Of a DNA stretch of 11,160 nt, positions 1-7,331 are shown one piece after another (position 1 is the first letter of the stretch; each line of letters starts with the position of its first letter). The position numbers were made by a program, and so were the translations under genes. The notes under the pieces were generated by a model. That model was given only the letters and a program-made list of their open reading frames with translations. It was not told the DNA's origin and made no database searches. Origin of the DNA: Bacteroidota bacterium (GTDB lineage: Bacteria; Bacteroidota; Bacteroidia; B-17B0; B-17BO); NCBI GenBank assembly GCA_947462425.1, contig CANHPI010000062.1, forward strand, positions 1-11,160. Direction: 5' to 3'.

Positions 1-92
1 ATCAAGATAATATCCAAAAAAAGTTTACCTAAAATTGGATAGCCCTTTTTAATTTATAATGTTATAAATTTGTGATGATGAGAATGGGGAGT
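1..92. other. Left-edge intergenic sequence, no gene called
   Basis: No supportable gene. Plus-strand frames 1 and 3 stay open from the edge for only 13 and 9 codons, stopping at 40-42 and 30-32. Either could be the last codons of a gene lying to the left, but the stretch is too short to choose. A perfect AT-only inverted repeat (AATTTATAA, two bases, TTATAAATT) lies at 51-70. It has no G/C in the stem and no T-run after it in either direction, so it is a poor terminator candidate. The run of T at 46-50 follows a loosely pairing stretch and might be a weak terminator of a gene entering from the left. Confidence 0.4.
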
Positions 93-986
93 TTATTCTT
101 TTATTATTTTTTTAATAATGGTTTCTGTCTCAGTTTCCAGTAAAATAAAATATATGCCACTTTTTAATTCTGAAAGAGTTATTGTTTTAATAGTCCCTTC
201 AATTGTATCTTCAAATACAATTTGCCCAAAATAATTTAGAATTTTAATTTTTTTAGTCAAATATTCTGTTTCTACAGTTAGTGTTTTTGTTACAGGATTA
301 GGATGTAACTTTATTTTTTCATGGTTGTCATAATTTGCTTTAATGCTTAAGGTTAAGTTACAATTACCTGAACCATTAATTGGGTCGCTATATAATTCGA
401 TATTATTTTCTGCATAACAATATAGTTTTTTAGATGATTCAAAAAAAGGAGTATATAAAGAAATAAAACCATGATTTGAACCAATTTGTTCCATAACATA
501 ACCAGTATCTAATGAATTTGTGCTTTTATAGAAAAAACGGTTTAAATAATTTCCATTAACATTTATACTATCAATACGGTTTATTTTTAGCGGTGTAGTA
601 GTAAATAAAACATTTTTAATTGAATCGCCAATTTGTAAATTATAGTTAATAAAAACAGATTCTGTATTTCCATTTAAAGTGTATAAAATATTTTGATAAT
701 AACGAACTAACCCATAAAAAGTATTAAAATACTGGTTATAATTAGTACAAAACCCTGATAAAAAAAGTGAGTTATATTTAAACCCTTTTTTATAAAGTTT
801 TAAGTATTGATTACCGTTAATAATACTATCCCCATTAAAATATACATTGTAGTTTTCTGTGTCTTTGCATTGGGATACTCCATCTAAATCCTTACAATGC
901 CATGAAGAATTTGGATTTAATACGTTATTTTGACTTTTTGAGCAAAATGTCAATAATATTGCTGTTATTATTATATATAGTTTCAT
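93..986 (-). CDS. Secreted protein with T9SS type A C-terminal sorting domain
   Basis: A 297-residue exported protein. Residues 1-18 form a signal peptide: Lys2, a hydrophobic stretch to about residue 14, then a polar SKSQNN region. Cys15 follows L-T-F, a poor lipobox because Phe sits at -1, so signal peptidase I processing is more likely than lipidation. The middle (about 25-215) is rich in Asn, Tyr and Phe and matches no enzyme I recognise. It contains EQIGSNHGF (167-174), resembling the E-G-I-G-S motif often found in Bacteroidota T9SS cargo of unknown function. Residues 226-297 are a typical T9SS type A domain: LHPNPV at 227-232, KIKILNYFGQIV at 246-257 and LKSGIYFILLET at 274-285, ending in a basic tail. 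The protein should cross the outer membrane by the PorSS machinery and be released or anchored at the surface, with the domain cleaved off. It starts with ATG and is divergent from the next gene. No partner gene adjoins it; function unknown. Confidence 0.9.
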   Translation of the reverse strand: MKLYIIITAILLTFCSKSQNNVLNPNSSWHCKDLDGVSQCKDTENYNVYFNGDSIINGNQYLKLYKKGFKYNSLFLSGFCTNYNQYFNTFYGLVRYYQNILYTLNGNTESVFINYNLQIGDSIKNVLFTTTPLKINRIDSINVNGNYLNRFFYKSTNSLDTGYVMEQIGSNHGFISLYTPFFESSKKLYCYAENNIELYSDPINGSGNCNLTLSIKANYDNHEKIKLHPNPVTKTLTVETEYLTKKIKILNYFGQIVFEDTIEGTIKTITLSELKSGIYFILLETETETIIKKIIKE

Positions 987-1087
987 TAATTTATTTTACT
1001 TCTTTTAAAATTACTTATTTATTTCTATTTATTCTAATTAAAATAGTTGTAGAATATTCTCATATTTGTACTTCATAAATTATCATT

Positions 1088-2071
1088 TTGTTTAAGCTAA
1101 GTACACTTAATAATAATCAAATTCATTACCTTAATATTGGGTTAATGATATTGTCGGCAATACTTGCATTTATTTTGCCATTCGAATTGTTTTTGTTTTC
1201 TTATGCTGTTTTAGGCCCGCTTCATTACTTAACTGAAATTGGCTGGCTTCACAAAAAAAATTATTTTACAAAAGGTAAATACGATTTTTTATTCTTAACT
1301 ATTTTATGCGCTTTGGTTTTTTATTTTTCTTTTATTAAACCTGCAAAATCTGATTCTCAAATTCCTAATATTATCTTGTTTGCAGGTTTGTTATCGCTCA
1401 TTTTTGTATTCATAAAAGATAATTTGTACCGATTGGCACTAGCTTTATTGGCTATTATTGGTTTGGCAATGGCTAAAACTGGTAATTCTTATTTTATTTG
1501 GATAGGAGTATTTTTACCAACCATCATCCATGTGTTTATTTTTACCTGGGCTTTTATGTTTTATGGAGTATTAAAAAACAAATCGTTTGCAGGTTATTTA
1601 TCAGTTATGGCGCTAAGCATAATAGCATTATCCTTTTTTGTTATTAAGGCGCCTGGGCTTCAATATGAGGTATCTGCTTATGTTGGAAAGAGCTATGATT
1701 TATTTTATCTATTAAATAAATTTTTAATTGAATTTTTCGGATTAACCTCAAATACAAGTGATGATGGCACTTTAGTTTATAAAACTAATGCTGGATTTAT
1801 AGTTATGCGATTTATTGCATTTGCTTATACATATCATTATTTAAATTGGTTTTCTAAAACATCAATTATACAATGGCATAAAGTGCCAAAAAAAACACTT
1901 TCTATTACAATTTCATTATGGCTATTTTCAGTCGTACTTTATCTGATTGATTATAATATTGGGTTAAAGGCATTGTATTTTTTAAGTTTTTTACACGTTT
2001 TTTTAGAATTCCCTCTAAATATTACCTCATTTCAAGGCATTCTTAAATCAGTTATTTCTGTTAAGAAATAA
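1088..2071 (+). CDS. Polytopic inner-membrane protein, distantly Brp/Blh-like (tentative)
   Basis: A 327-residue protein that is almost all hydrophobic, with about 8-10 predicted transmembrane segments (roughly 16-31, 33-48, 66-83, 96-110, 115-129, 134-160, 168-187, 238-256, 274-290, 294-310). Histidines sit in or beside membrane helices: H46 in GPLHYLTEIGW, H148 in TIIHVFIFTW, H250 in YTYHYLNWF, H264 in QWHKV and H303 in FLHVFLEFPLN. This pattern recalls the Brp/Blh beta-carotene 15,15'-dioxygenase family, whose membrane histidines bind iron. Relatives in Bacteroidota are sometimes annotated that way, but I infer this from motif style only, and no carotenoid or opsin gene is nearby. The start is uncertain: TTG at 1088 is the first plausible initiator after the in-frame stop at 1076-1078, while ATG at 1145 would remove 19 residues yet keep all membrane segments. 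Divergent from the T9SS gene; 71 bp precede mlaD. Confidence 0.8.
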   Translation: MFKLSTLNNNQIHYLNIGLMILSAILAFILPFELFLFSYAVLGPLHYLTEIGWLHKKNYFTKGKYDFLFLTILCALVFYFSFIKPAKSDSQIPNIILFAGLLSLIFVFIKDNLYRLALALLAIIGLAMAKTGNSYFIWIGVFLPTIIHVFIFTWAFMFYGVLKNKSFAGYLSVMALSIIALSFFVIKAPGLQYEVSAYVGKSYDLFYLLNKFLIEFFGLTSNTSDDGTLVYKTNAGFIVMRFIAFAYTYHYLNWFSKTSIIQWHKVPKKTLSITISLWLFSVVLYLIDYNIGLKALYFLSFLHVFLEFPLNITSFQGILKSVISVKK

Positions 2072-2142
2072 GAATTGAAATTTTATATTCAATAGTTTTT
2101 GGTTAAAAATTAATCAGTATATTAGAGCTTCAAAAACATAGT

Positions 2143-3126
2143 GTGAAAATTTCTAAAGAGTTTAAAATAGGGATCATTGTAACAGCTGCTATTGGCTTAT
2201 TTATTTGGGGCTTTAATTTCCTTAAAGGATTTGATATATTTAGTCATAAATATGAATTGTATGCCGTTTATCCTAAAATTGACGGACTAATAGAAGCAAA
2301 TCCGCTGCTAATAAATGGATTTAAAGTAGGGCAGATTAATAAGATTTCTTTAATTAAAGATAATAGTGGTCAATATGGAGTGCTAGTAAAATTTTTATTG
2401 ACAGAAGACGTGCAAATTCCTAAACACTCCATAGCAAGAGCTGTGAGTTCTGATTTATTGGGATCAAAAGCGGTTGAAATTATTTATAGTAATGAATCCG
2501 AATTTGTAAAATCAGGTGATACCTTAGTAGCAGAAACTGAGGAAGGATTAAAAACTGCCGTTAGTAAGCAATTAGCACCCTTACAAAAGAAGATTGAAGG
2601 TTTGGTTTCTTCTGTGGATTCTGTTATGACTATTGTAGAAGTAGTGCTGAATGACAAAACTCGCGAAAATTTAAGTAAGTCTTTTGAAAGTATAAAGAAA
2701 GCCATTCAAAGTTTAGAACAAACTGCTTATAAACTAGATGACTTAGTAGCTTCCGAAAAATCAAAAATATCGTCTATATTAACTAAGTTAAATAGTTTAG
2801 CAGCTATGCTTGAAAAGAATACAGGTAAAATTGATAATGTTATTGGTAATTTTAGTAATCTTTCAGATAGTTTAGCTAAATCAAATTTAAAAAGTGCTAT
2901 TGAAGAAGCAGATAAAACATTGGCTGAACTTAATAAATTAGTTGCCCAAATTAACGCGGGCCAAGGCACACTTGGTAAATTAGCTAAAAACGATTCTTTG
3001 TATAATAACTTAAATAAAGCTAGTGATGATTTAGATAAATTAATGAAAGATTTACGAATTAACCCAGAACGCTATATTCATTTCTCTGTGTTTGGTAGAA
3101 AAGATAAAAATAAACCTAAACTCTAA
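2143..3126 (+). CDS. mlaD: MlaD-family MCE phospholipid-transport protein
   Basis: A 327-residue substrate-binding subunit of an MCE-type ABC transporter that moves phospholipids between inner and outer membranes. A short cytoplasmic N-terminus (KISKEFKIG) leads to one membrane helix at about 9-26. The MCE domain spans about 37-116, with YPKIDGLIEANPLLINGFKV at 43-62 and the conserved SDLLGSKAVEI at 103-113. Residues 145-305 are a long Lys/Glu/Ser/Leu-rich helical region, expected to extend into the periplasm as a coiled coil. GQGTLGKLAKNDSLY (273-287) and the end NPERYIHFSVFGRK (307-320) are typical of Bacteroidota MlaD. The start is GTG at 2143; another GTG lies two bases upstream in a different frame. 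A poor -7-like TAGTTTTTG sits at 2093-2101. The next gene begins 10 bp after the stop, so co-transcription with the Fe-S gene is likely. The permease and ATPase partners lie at 8959-10457. Amidase, its common upstream neighbour in the phylum, is absent. Confidence 0.9.
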   Translation: MKISKEFKIGIIVTAAIGLFIWGFNFLKGFDIFSHKYELYAVYPKIDGLIEANPLLINGFKVGQINKISLIKDNSGQYGVLVKFLLTEDVQIPKHSIARAVSSDLLGSKAVEIIYSNESEFVKSGDTLVAETEEGLKTAVSKQLAPLQKKIEGLVSSVDSVMTIVEVVLNDKTRENLSKSFESIKKAIQSLEQTAYKLDDLVASEKSKISSILTKLNSLAAMLEKNTGKIDNVIGNFSNLSDSLAKSNLKSAIEEADKTLAELNKLVAQINAGQGTLGKLAKNDSLYNNLNKASDDLDKLMKDLRINPERYIHFSVFGRKDKNKPKL

Positions 3127-3135
3127 TTTAGATCT

Positions 3136-4461
3136 ATGATTTCATCAATCATTTTTGTCGCCTTTTTTATTGCTGGAACAACATTTTTTTTTATCAATGC
3201 AAAAAAAATTCGTCGCAATATTTTATTAGGTAAAAATATTTCAATTACTGATAATAAAGCTGAACGTTTAAAAACAATGATATTGGTTGCGTTAGGCCAA
3301 AAAAAAATGTTCACGCGTCCTATTCCTGCATTATTACATTTATGCTTGTACGCAGCTTTTGTAATTACGCAAATAGAATTAATTGAAATTATTTTTGATG
3401 GTATAACCGGTCACCATAGAGCTTTTAGAGCTTCTCTAGGAAGCTTTTACACATTTATGGTAAGTTTCATTGAGATATTATCAGTTTTAGCGTTTGTTGG
3501 AACTTTAGCATTTTTAGCACGAAGAAATTTATTAAAAATACCTCGTTTAGTAAAAAGCGAATTAAATGGCTGGCCAAAATTAGATGCAAATATTATTTTA
3601 TTTATGGAAATAATATTAATATGTTTTATTTTTATGATGAATGGTGCAGATGAGGTATTGTATTCGAGAGGACAATCTCACGCAGAAAATTTAGGTGATG
3701 GATCTTTAAGTTTATCGATTAGTAGTTATTTAGGACCATTAATTTACGGTGAAATGCCAACTGCCGGCTTGCATGTTATTGAGCGTATTGGTTGGTGGGG
3801 GCATATCATTATGGTGTTTGGTTTTTTAAATTATTTACCATTTTCAAAGCATCTACATATTTTATTAGCGTTTCCTAATACGTATTTTTCTAATTTAAAA
3901 GTTAAAGGACAATTCGCTAATTTATTTGAAGTTACTGATGTTGTGAAACCTAATTTTGATCCTGCTTATCAACCAGTATTAGATCCTAACGCCGTAATTA
4001 AATTTGGTGTAAAGGATGTTACAGATTTAACCTGGAAAAATTTATTGGATGCCTATTCCTGCACAGAGTGCGGCCGTTGCACCTCCGCTTGTCCCCAAAA
4101 TATAACTGGTAAGGCATTATCTCCTCGTAAAATTATGATGGATACCAGAGATAGATTAGAGGAAGTAGGTAAAAATATGGATGCAAATGGTGGAACTTTT
4201 GTTGATGACGGAAAAACATTATTAGGAGATTATATCAAAAACGAAGAAGTTTGGGCATGCAATACATGCAACGCTTGTGTTCAGGAATGCCCAGTTAATA
4301 TTGATCCTTTAGCTATTATTGTTGGTTTACGTCAGCAATTAGTATTAGAGCAAAGTTCAGCTCCAAACGAGTTAAATGGTATGTTTTCAAATTTAGAAAA
4401 CAATGGTGCACCATGGCAATTTAGTCCGGCAGATAGAGCAAATTGGATAACAGAGCAATAG
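3136..4461 (+). CDS. Membrane-bound dicluster Fe-S protein with NarI/HdrE-like domain
   Basis: A 441-residue fusion of a membrane b-type cytochrome-like part and a ferredoxin part. Residues 1-250 hold about five to six membrane helices (2-20, 64-86, 103-127, 151-169, 216-234, perhaps 236-249). Histidines H68, H213, H223 (in GWWGHIIMVFGF), H239 and H241 (in PFSKHLHI) are placed as in NarI/HdrE/DsrM heme b subunits and are candidate heme ligands. Two full [4Fe-4S] motifs follow: C309-x2-C312-x2-C315-x3-C319-P and C375-x2-C378-x2-C381-x3-C385-P. The layout matches an electron carrier between the quinone pool and a CCG-domain partner, which is supplied by the gene at 5378. Fold and cluster count come from visible motifs; substrate and direction of electron flow are unknown. 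Starts ATG, 10 bp after mlaD. Homologues usually lie directly next to the CCG gene, whereas here a KilA-N gene lies between. Confidence 0.88.
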   Translation: MISSIIFVAFFIAGTTFFFINAKKIRRNILLGKNISITDNKAERLKTMILVALGQKKMFTRPIPALLHLCLYAAFVITQIELIEIIFDGITGHHRAFRASLGSFYTFMVSFIEILSVLAFVGTLAFLARRNLLKIPRLVKSELNGWPKLDANIILFMEIILICFIFMMNGADEVLYSRGQSHAENLGDGSLSLSISSYLGPLIYGEMPTAGLHVIERIGWWGHIIMVFGFLNYLPFSKHLHILLAFPNTYFSNLKVKGQFANLFEVTDVVKPNFDPAYQPVLDPNAVIKFGVKDVTDLTWKNLLDAYSCTECGRCTSACPQNITGKALSPRKIMMDTRDRLEEVGKNMDANGGTFVDDGKTLLGDYIKNEEVWACNTCNACVQECPVNIDPLAIIVGLRQQLVLEQSSAPNELNGMFSNLENNGAPWQFSPADRANWITEQ

Positions 4462-4527
4462 GAACATATATTTTTTATTTCACAAAATTCAAAGGAATAA
4501 AAAAAATAAAAAAAATAATTTCCAAGA

Positions 4528-5346
4528 ATGAAAAAAAATATATCCATAAATGTTAAGGGAAAAGAAATTATCATTATTCAGTTAAATGAATCTGATTATA
4601 TTTCATTAACTGATATGGTAAAAGGTTTTGGTGATGATAGTATGATTTATAGTTGGATGAGAAACCGCAATACTCTTGAATTTATTGGTATTTGGGAAGA
4701 AATGAATAATCCCAGTTTTAAAGGTAACGAATTCGTTACCTTTAAAACTCAGGCAGGTTTAAATAGTTTTAACCTAACTCCACGAAAATGGATTGATGCT
4801 ACAAATGCTATTGGTATTATTTCTAAAGCAGGGAGATATGGCGGAGGCACTTTTGCGCATAAAGATATTGCTTTTGAATTCGGATCTTGGCTTAGCCCTG
4901 AATTTAAATTGTATCTTATAAAAGAATTTCAACGTTTAAAGGATGATGAAAATGCTAGATTTAAATTAGATTGGAACTTTCAAAGAACTTTAGCAAAAGT
5001 AAATTATCAAATCCATACGGATGCCATTAAAGAAATCTTAATCCCTAAAGAGTTAACTAAAGTCCAAATTAACAGCATTTATGCTTCTGAAGCAGATTTA
5101 CTAAATATAGCATTATTTGGCGTTACTGCCAAACAATGGAAGGATGAAAATCCAAAGAATAAAGGCAATATGAGAGATGATGCAACTATTGAACAATTAG
5201 TAGTATTGTCAAATATGGAAAGTATTAACTCTGTATTAATTCATCAGGGCTTATCTCAGCCTGAAAGATTATTACGGCTCAATAAAATTGCTATAACACA
5301 AATGAAGTCACTTTATAATAACAGGCAAATAAAGAAATTAAAATAG
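4528..5346 (+). CDS. KilA-N domain-containing DNA-binding protein
   Basis: A 272-residue protein whose first half is a clear KilA-N domain (about 22-138): YISLTDMVKGF at 24-34, a run of W/E residues at 43-57, WIDATNAIGIISKAGRYGGG at 88-107, then THAHKDIAFEF-like FAHKDIAFEFGSWLSPEFKL (109-128) and YLIKEFQRLK (129-138). KilA-N is an N-terminal DNA-binding fold found in phage, large DNA viruses and bacterial accessory genes. The second half (140-272) is mostly helical and polar with no domain I can name; this two-part form is frequent in free-standing Bacteroidota KilA-N proteins. It sits 66 bp after the membrane Fe-S gene and 31 bp before its CCG partner, in the same direction and intact. The gap before it is A-rich, with two poly-A runs. 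It has no visible functional link to its neighbours, which suggests insertion. It may be a regulator or part of an anti-phage or selfish locus; neither is shown. Confidence 0.9.
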   Translation: MKKNISINVKGKEIIIIQLNESDYISLTDMVKGFGDDSMIYSWMRNRNTLEFIGIWEEMNNPSFKGNEFVTFKTQAGLNSFNLTPRKWIDATNAIGIISKAGRYGGGTFAHKDIAFEFGSWLSPEFKLYLIKEFQRLKDDENARFKLDWNFQRTLAKVNYQIHTDAIKEILIPKELTKVQINSIYASEADLLNIALFGVTAKQWKDENPKNKGNMRDDATIEQLVVLSNMESINSVLIHQGLSQPERLLRLNKIAITQMKSLYNNRQIKKLK

Positions 5347-5377
5347 TATTTTTATAAAACTTTAAATAGTATCTAGT

Positions 5378-6166
5378 ATGAGCACTTTACATATCCCAAC
5401 AATGCAAGAAAAAATAGCCAAAGGTGAAATACCTGATATTTTATTTTGGGTTGGTTGTTCAGGTAGTTTTGATGACAGAGCAAAAAAAATCACGAAAGCT
5501 ATTGTTCGTATTTTAAATCATGTAGGTGCAAATTTTGCAGTACTTGGTGTTGAAGAATCTTGCACTGGCGATCCTGCAAAACGCGCCGGAAACGAATTCT
5601 TATTTCAAATGCAAGCCATGCAAAATATTACTATTTTAAATGGATATGATGTTAAGAAAATTGTAACAGGTTGTCCGCATTGCTTCAATACAATTAAAAA
5701 TGAGTATCCCGAATTAGGTGGAAAATACGAAGTGATTCATCATACCGAATTGGTTCAACAATTAATTAACGAAGGAAAATTAAAAGTTCAAGGTGGAGAA
5801 TTTAAAGGAAAAAAAATTGTATTTCACGACCCTTGTTATTTAGGAAGAGCAAATAATGTATACGAAGCACCTCGTGATGTGATTTCGAAATTAGATGCTG
5901 AGTTAGTTGAAATGAAACGCAGTAAAGCAAATGGATTATGTTGCGGAGCAGGTGGAGCACAAATGTTTAAGGAAGCAGAAAAAGGGACGAAAGAGGTAAA
6001 TGTTGAACGAGCAGAAGAAGCATTGTCACATAATCCCGATATTATTGCTGTTGGCTGCCCTTTTTGTAATACCATGATGACGGACGGCGTAAAACATTTT
6101 AATAAAGAAGATAAAACCAAAGTATTAGATGTTGCGGAATTAATTGCAACCGCTAATGATTTATAA
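5378..6166 (+). CDS. CCG-domain (HdrB-like) Fe-S oxidoreductase subunit
   Basis: A soluble 262-residue protein of two CCG (cysteine-rich) domains, as in HdrB/HdrD, DsrK, GlpC and LutA. The second domain is complete: C153 (HDPCYLGR), C188-C189-G (GLCCGAGGAQMF), and C227-x2-C230 (VGCPFC). The first has C27 (VGCSGSFD), a single Cys62 in EESCTGDPAKRAGNE where other families have Cys-Cys, and C99-x2-C102 (TGCPHC). EESCTGDP is the usual form in this subgroup, so the missing Cys is probably not a defect. Such domains bind a [4Fe-4S] centre at the catalytic site of electron-transfer enzymes. The natural partner is the membrane dicluster protein at 3136-4461; together they resemble a split HdrDE or DsrMK complex. 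The TPR gene starts 9 bp after the stop. The electron acceptor is unknown. ATG start, following the 31 bp gap after the KilA-N gene. Confidence 0.9.
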   Translation: MSTLHIPTMQEKIAKGEIPDILFWVGCSGSFDDRAKKITKAIVRILNHVGANFAVLGVEESCTGDPAKRAGNEFLFQMQAMQNITILNGYDVKKIVTGCPHCFNTIKNEYPELGGKYEVIHHTELVQQLINEGKLKVQGGEFKGKKIVFHDPCYLGRANNVYEAPRDVISKLDAELVEMKRSKANGLCCGAGGAQMFKEAEKGTKEVNVERAEEALSHNPDIIAVGCPFCNTMMTDGVKHFNKEDKTKVLDVAELIATANDL

Positions 6167-6175
6167 TTAAAGTTA

Positions 6176-7198
6176 ATGAAAAATATACTATTTGTAGTTC
6201 TTATTTCAGCATCCTTATTTTCCTGTAATTCTAAAGAAGCTGGCGCGGATGAGAATACACATAAAACCGATTCTCTATTAAAAATAATTAATTCTCCAGA
6301 GTTAGCCGCTTTAAATAAAAAAATTCTTGATAATCCAGAAGAAGCAAACCTTTATAACGAGCGAGCAAAAATATATTTACAATTTAAACAATTTGATGAG
6401 GCTATTAATGATTCAAAAAGATCATTAAGAATGGATTCATCAAATGCTAGTTATTATTTAACGGAAGCGGATATTTTTTTCGCATCAAATGAAACCAGAA
6501 ATGCGAAAGATGTTTTAGAAAAAGTTGTAAAAAAATTCCCTGAAAACACTGAGGGGTTATTGAAATTAGCTGAACTCTATTATTTTGTAAAACAATATGA
6601 AAATGCTTTTTCTAAAATAAATCAAGCTTTAAAGGTTAACGAAAACTTAGCGAAAGCATATTATCTAAAAGGTAGTATTTATAGAGAAATTGGCGATACA
6701 GGAAAAGCTATATCGAGTTTAGAAACAACTGTAGAGCAGGATAATAAAAATTATGGGGCTTTTTTAGATTTAGGAATAATTTATGCTGCTAAAAAAAATC
6801 CGTTGGCTTTTCAATATTATGATAATGCGCTTTCTATTAATCCTACTAGTAACGATGCGTTATATGCTAAAGCAAAATTATTTCAAGATTTAGAAAAAAT
6901 AAACGATGCAGTTTTAATTTATAATAAAATATTAAAAAGCAATCCTGCACATTTATTTTCATTATATAATTTAGGAGCAATTGAATATAGCATCAACAAA
7001 AATCCCAAAAAAGCTATTGACTATTTTACAAGTGCCATTAATGCCAATCCTAAATACGCGGAAGCCTATTTTGCACGTGGTGTATGTTATCAGGAATTAA
7101 ATGAAAACGAAAGCTCTTCGGCAGATTATAAGATGTGTTTACAATTAAAGCCAAATTATGAACCTGCAGTAGATGGTTTAAATTCTTTAGGTAAGTAA
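6176..7198 (+). CDS. TPR-repeat lipoprotein
   Basis: A 340-residue lipoprotein. The N-terminus has Lys2, a hydrophobic core and the lipobox L-F-S-C17, so Cys17 should be lipidated after signal peptidase II cleavage; the segment that follows (NSKEAGADENTHK) is polar. From about residue 55 to 330 there are roughly eight consecutive tetratricopeptide repeats of about 34 residues, with borders near 55, 91, 125, 158, 193, 226, 260 and 295. Typical A-helix and B-helix positions are visible, for example YNERAKIYLQ, YYLKGSIYREIG, YNLGAIEYS and YFARGVCYQEL, each followed by a segment ending in a -NP- or -P- turn. TPR superhelices bind partner proteins, so a scaffold role at the inner or outer membrane facing the periplasm is likely; the partner is unknown. 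It starts 9 bp after the CCG gene and is the last gene before the 7278-7313 terminator, so it is probably co-transcribed with the redox pair. Confidence 0.88.
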   Translation: MKNILFVVLISASLFSCNSKEAGADENTHKTDSLLKIINSPELAALNKKILDNPEEANLYNERAKIYLQFKQFDEAINDSKRSLRMDSSNASYYLTEADIFFASNETRNAKDVLEKVVKKFPENTEGLLKLAELYYFVKQYENAFSKINQALKVNENLAKAYYLKGSIYREIGDTGKAISSLETTVEQDNKNYGAFLDLGIIYAAKKNPLAFQYYDNALSINPTSNDALYAKAKLFQDLEKINDAVLIYNKILKSNPAHLFSLYNLGAIEYSINKNPKKAIDYFTSAINANPKYAEAYFARGVCYQELNENESSSADYKMCLQLKPNYEPAVDGLNSLGK

Positions 7199-7277
7199 TT
7201 TTCCAGTCCCAATTTCTTTATTAATATTATCAGAATTATAATATTCTAAAATTAAATACTCATAATGTTACTTCAAT

Positions 7278-7313
7278 AAAAAACCCGATATGAATTAACA
7301 TATCGGGTTTTTT
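7278..7313. terminator. Bidirectional rho-independent terminator between convergent genes
   Basis: Perfect 15-bp inverted repeat: AAAAAACCCGATATG at 7278-7292, loop AATTAA at 7293-7298, CATATCGGGTTTTTT at 7299-7313. The A-run on the left and T-run on the right (to 7314) make it work in both directions. It lies 79 bp after the TPR gene stop and 18 bp after the stop of rpsP on the other strand, so it can end both transcripts. Confidence 0.9.
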
Positions 7314-7331
7314 TAGGTATTAAATTTAAAA

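Noticed and set aside
1..42. Possible C-terminal end of a gene entering from the left on the plus strand
   Set aside because: Only 9-13 codons are open before stops, in two competing frames, with nothing to identify either.
51..70. Perfect AT-only inverted repeat as terminator or operator
   Set aside because: No G/C pairs, a two-base loop and no T-run after it on either strand; expected by chance in such AT-rich DNA.
1061..1090. Promoter for the polytopic membrane protein (CATATTTG at 1061-1068 or TCATTTTG at 1083-1090)
   Set aside because: Each has one mismatch to TAnnTTTG and neither has a TTG at correct spacing; the second would also lie over the proposed TTG start.
2484..2969. Two minus-strand open frames inside mlaD
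   Set aside because: They lie fully within a well-supported gene, have Ser/Phe/Leu-rich shadow composition and no recognisable domain.
4332..4574. Minus-strand open frame over the end of the Fe-S gene and the start of the KilA-N gene
   Set aside because: Antisense to two clear genes, with a low-complexity Phe/Ile-rich start; no evidence of coding.
4528..5346. A phage or prophage remnant around the KilA-N gene
   Set aside because: No integrase, structural or replication gene flanks it; both neighbours are chromosomal redox genes.
5836..6120. Minus-strand open frame inside the CCG-domain gene
   Set aside because: Antisense shadow of a conserved coding region containing the CCG motif.
5378..6166. 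First CCG domain as a broken or inactivated site because one Cys is missing
   Set aside because: EESCTGDP with a single Cys is the usual form in this subgroup as far as I know, so it is not treated as degradation.
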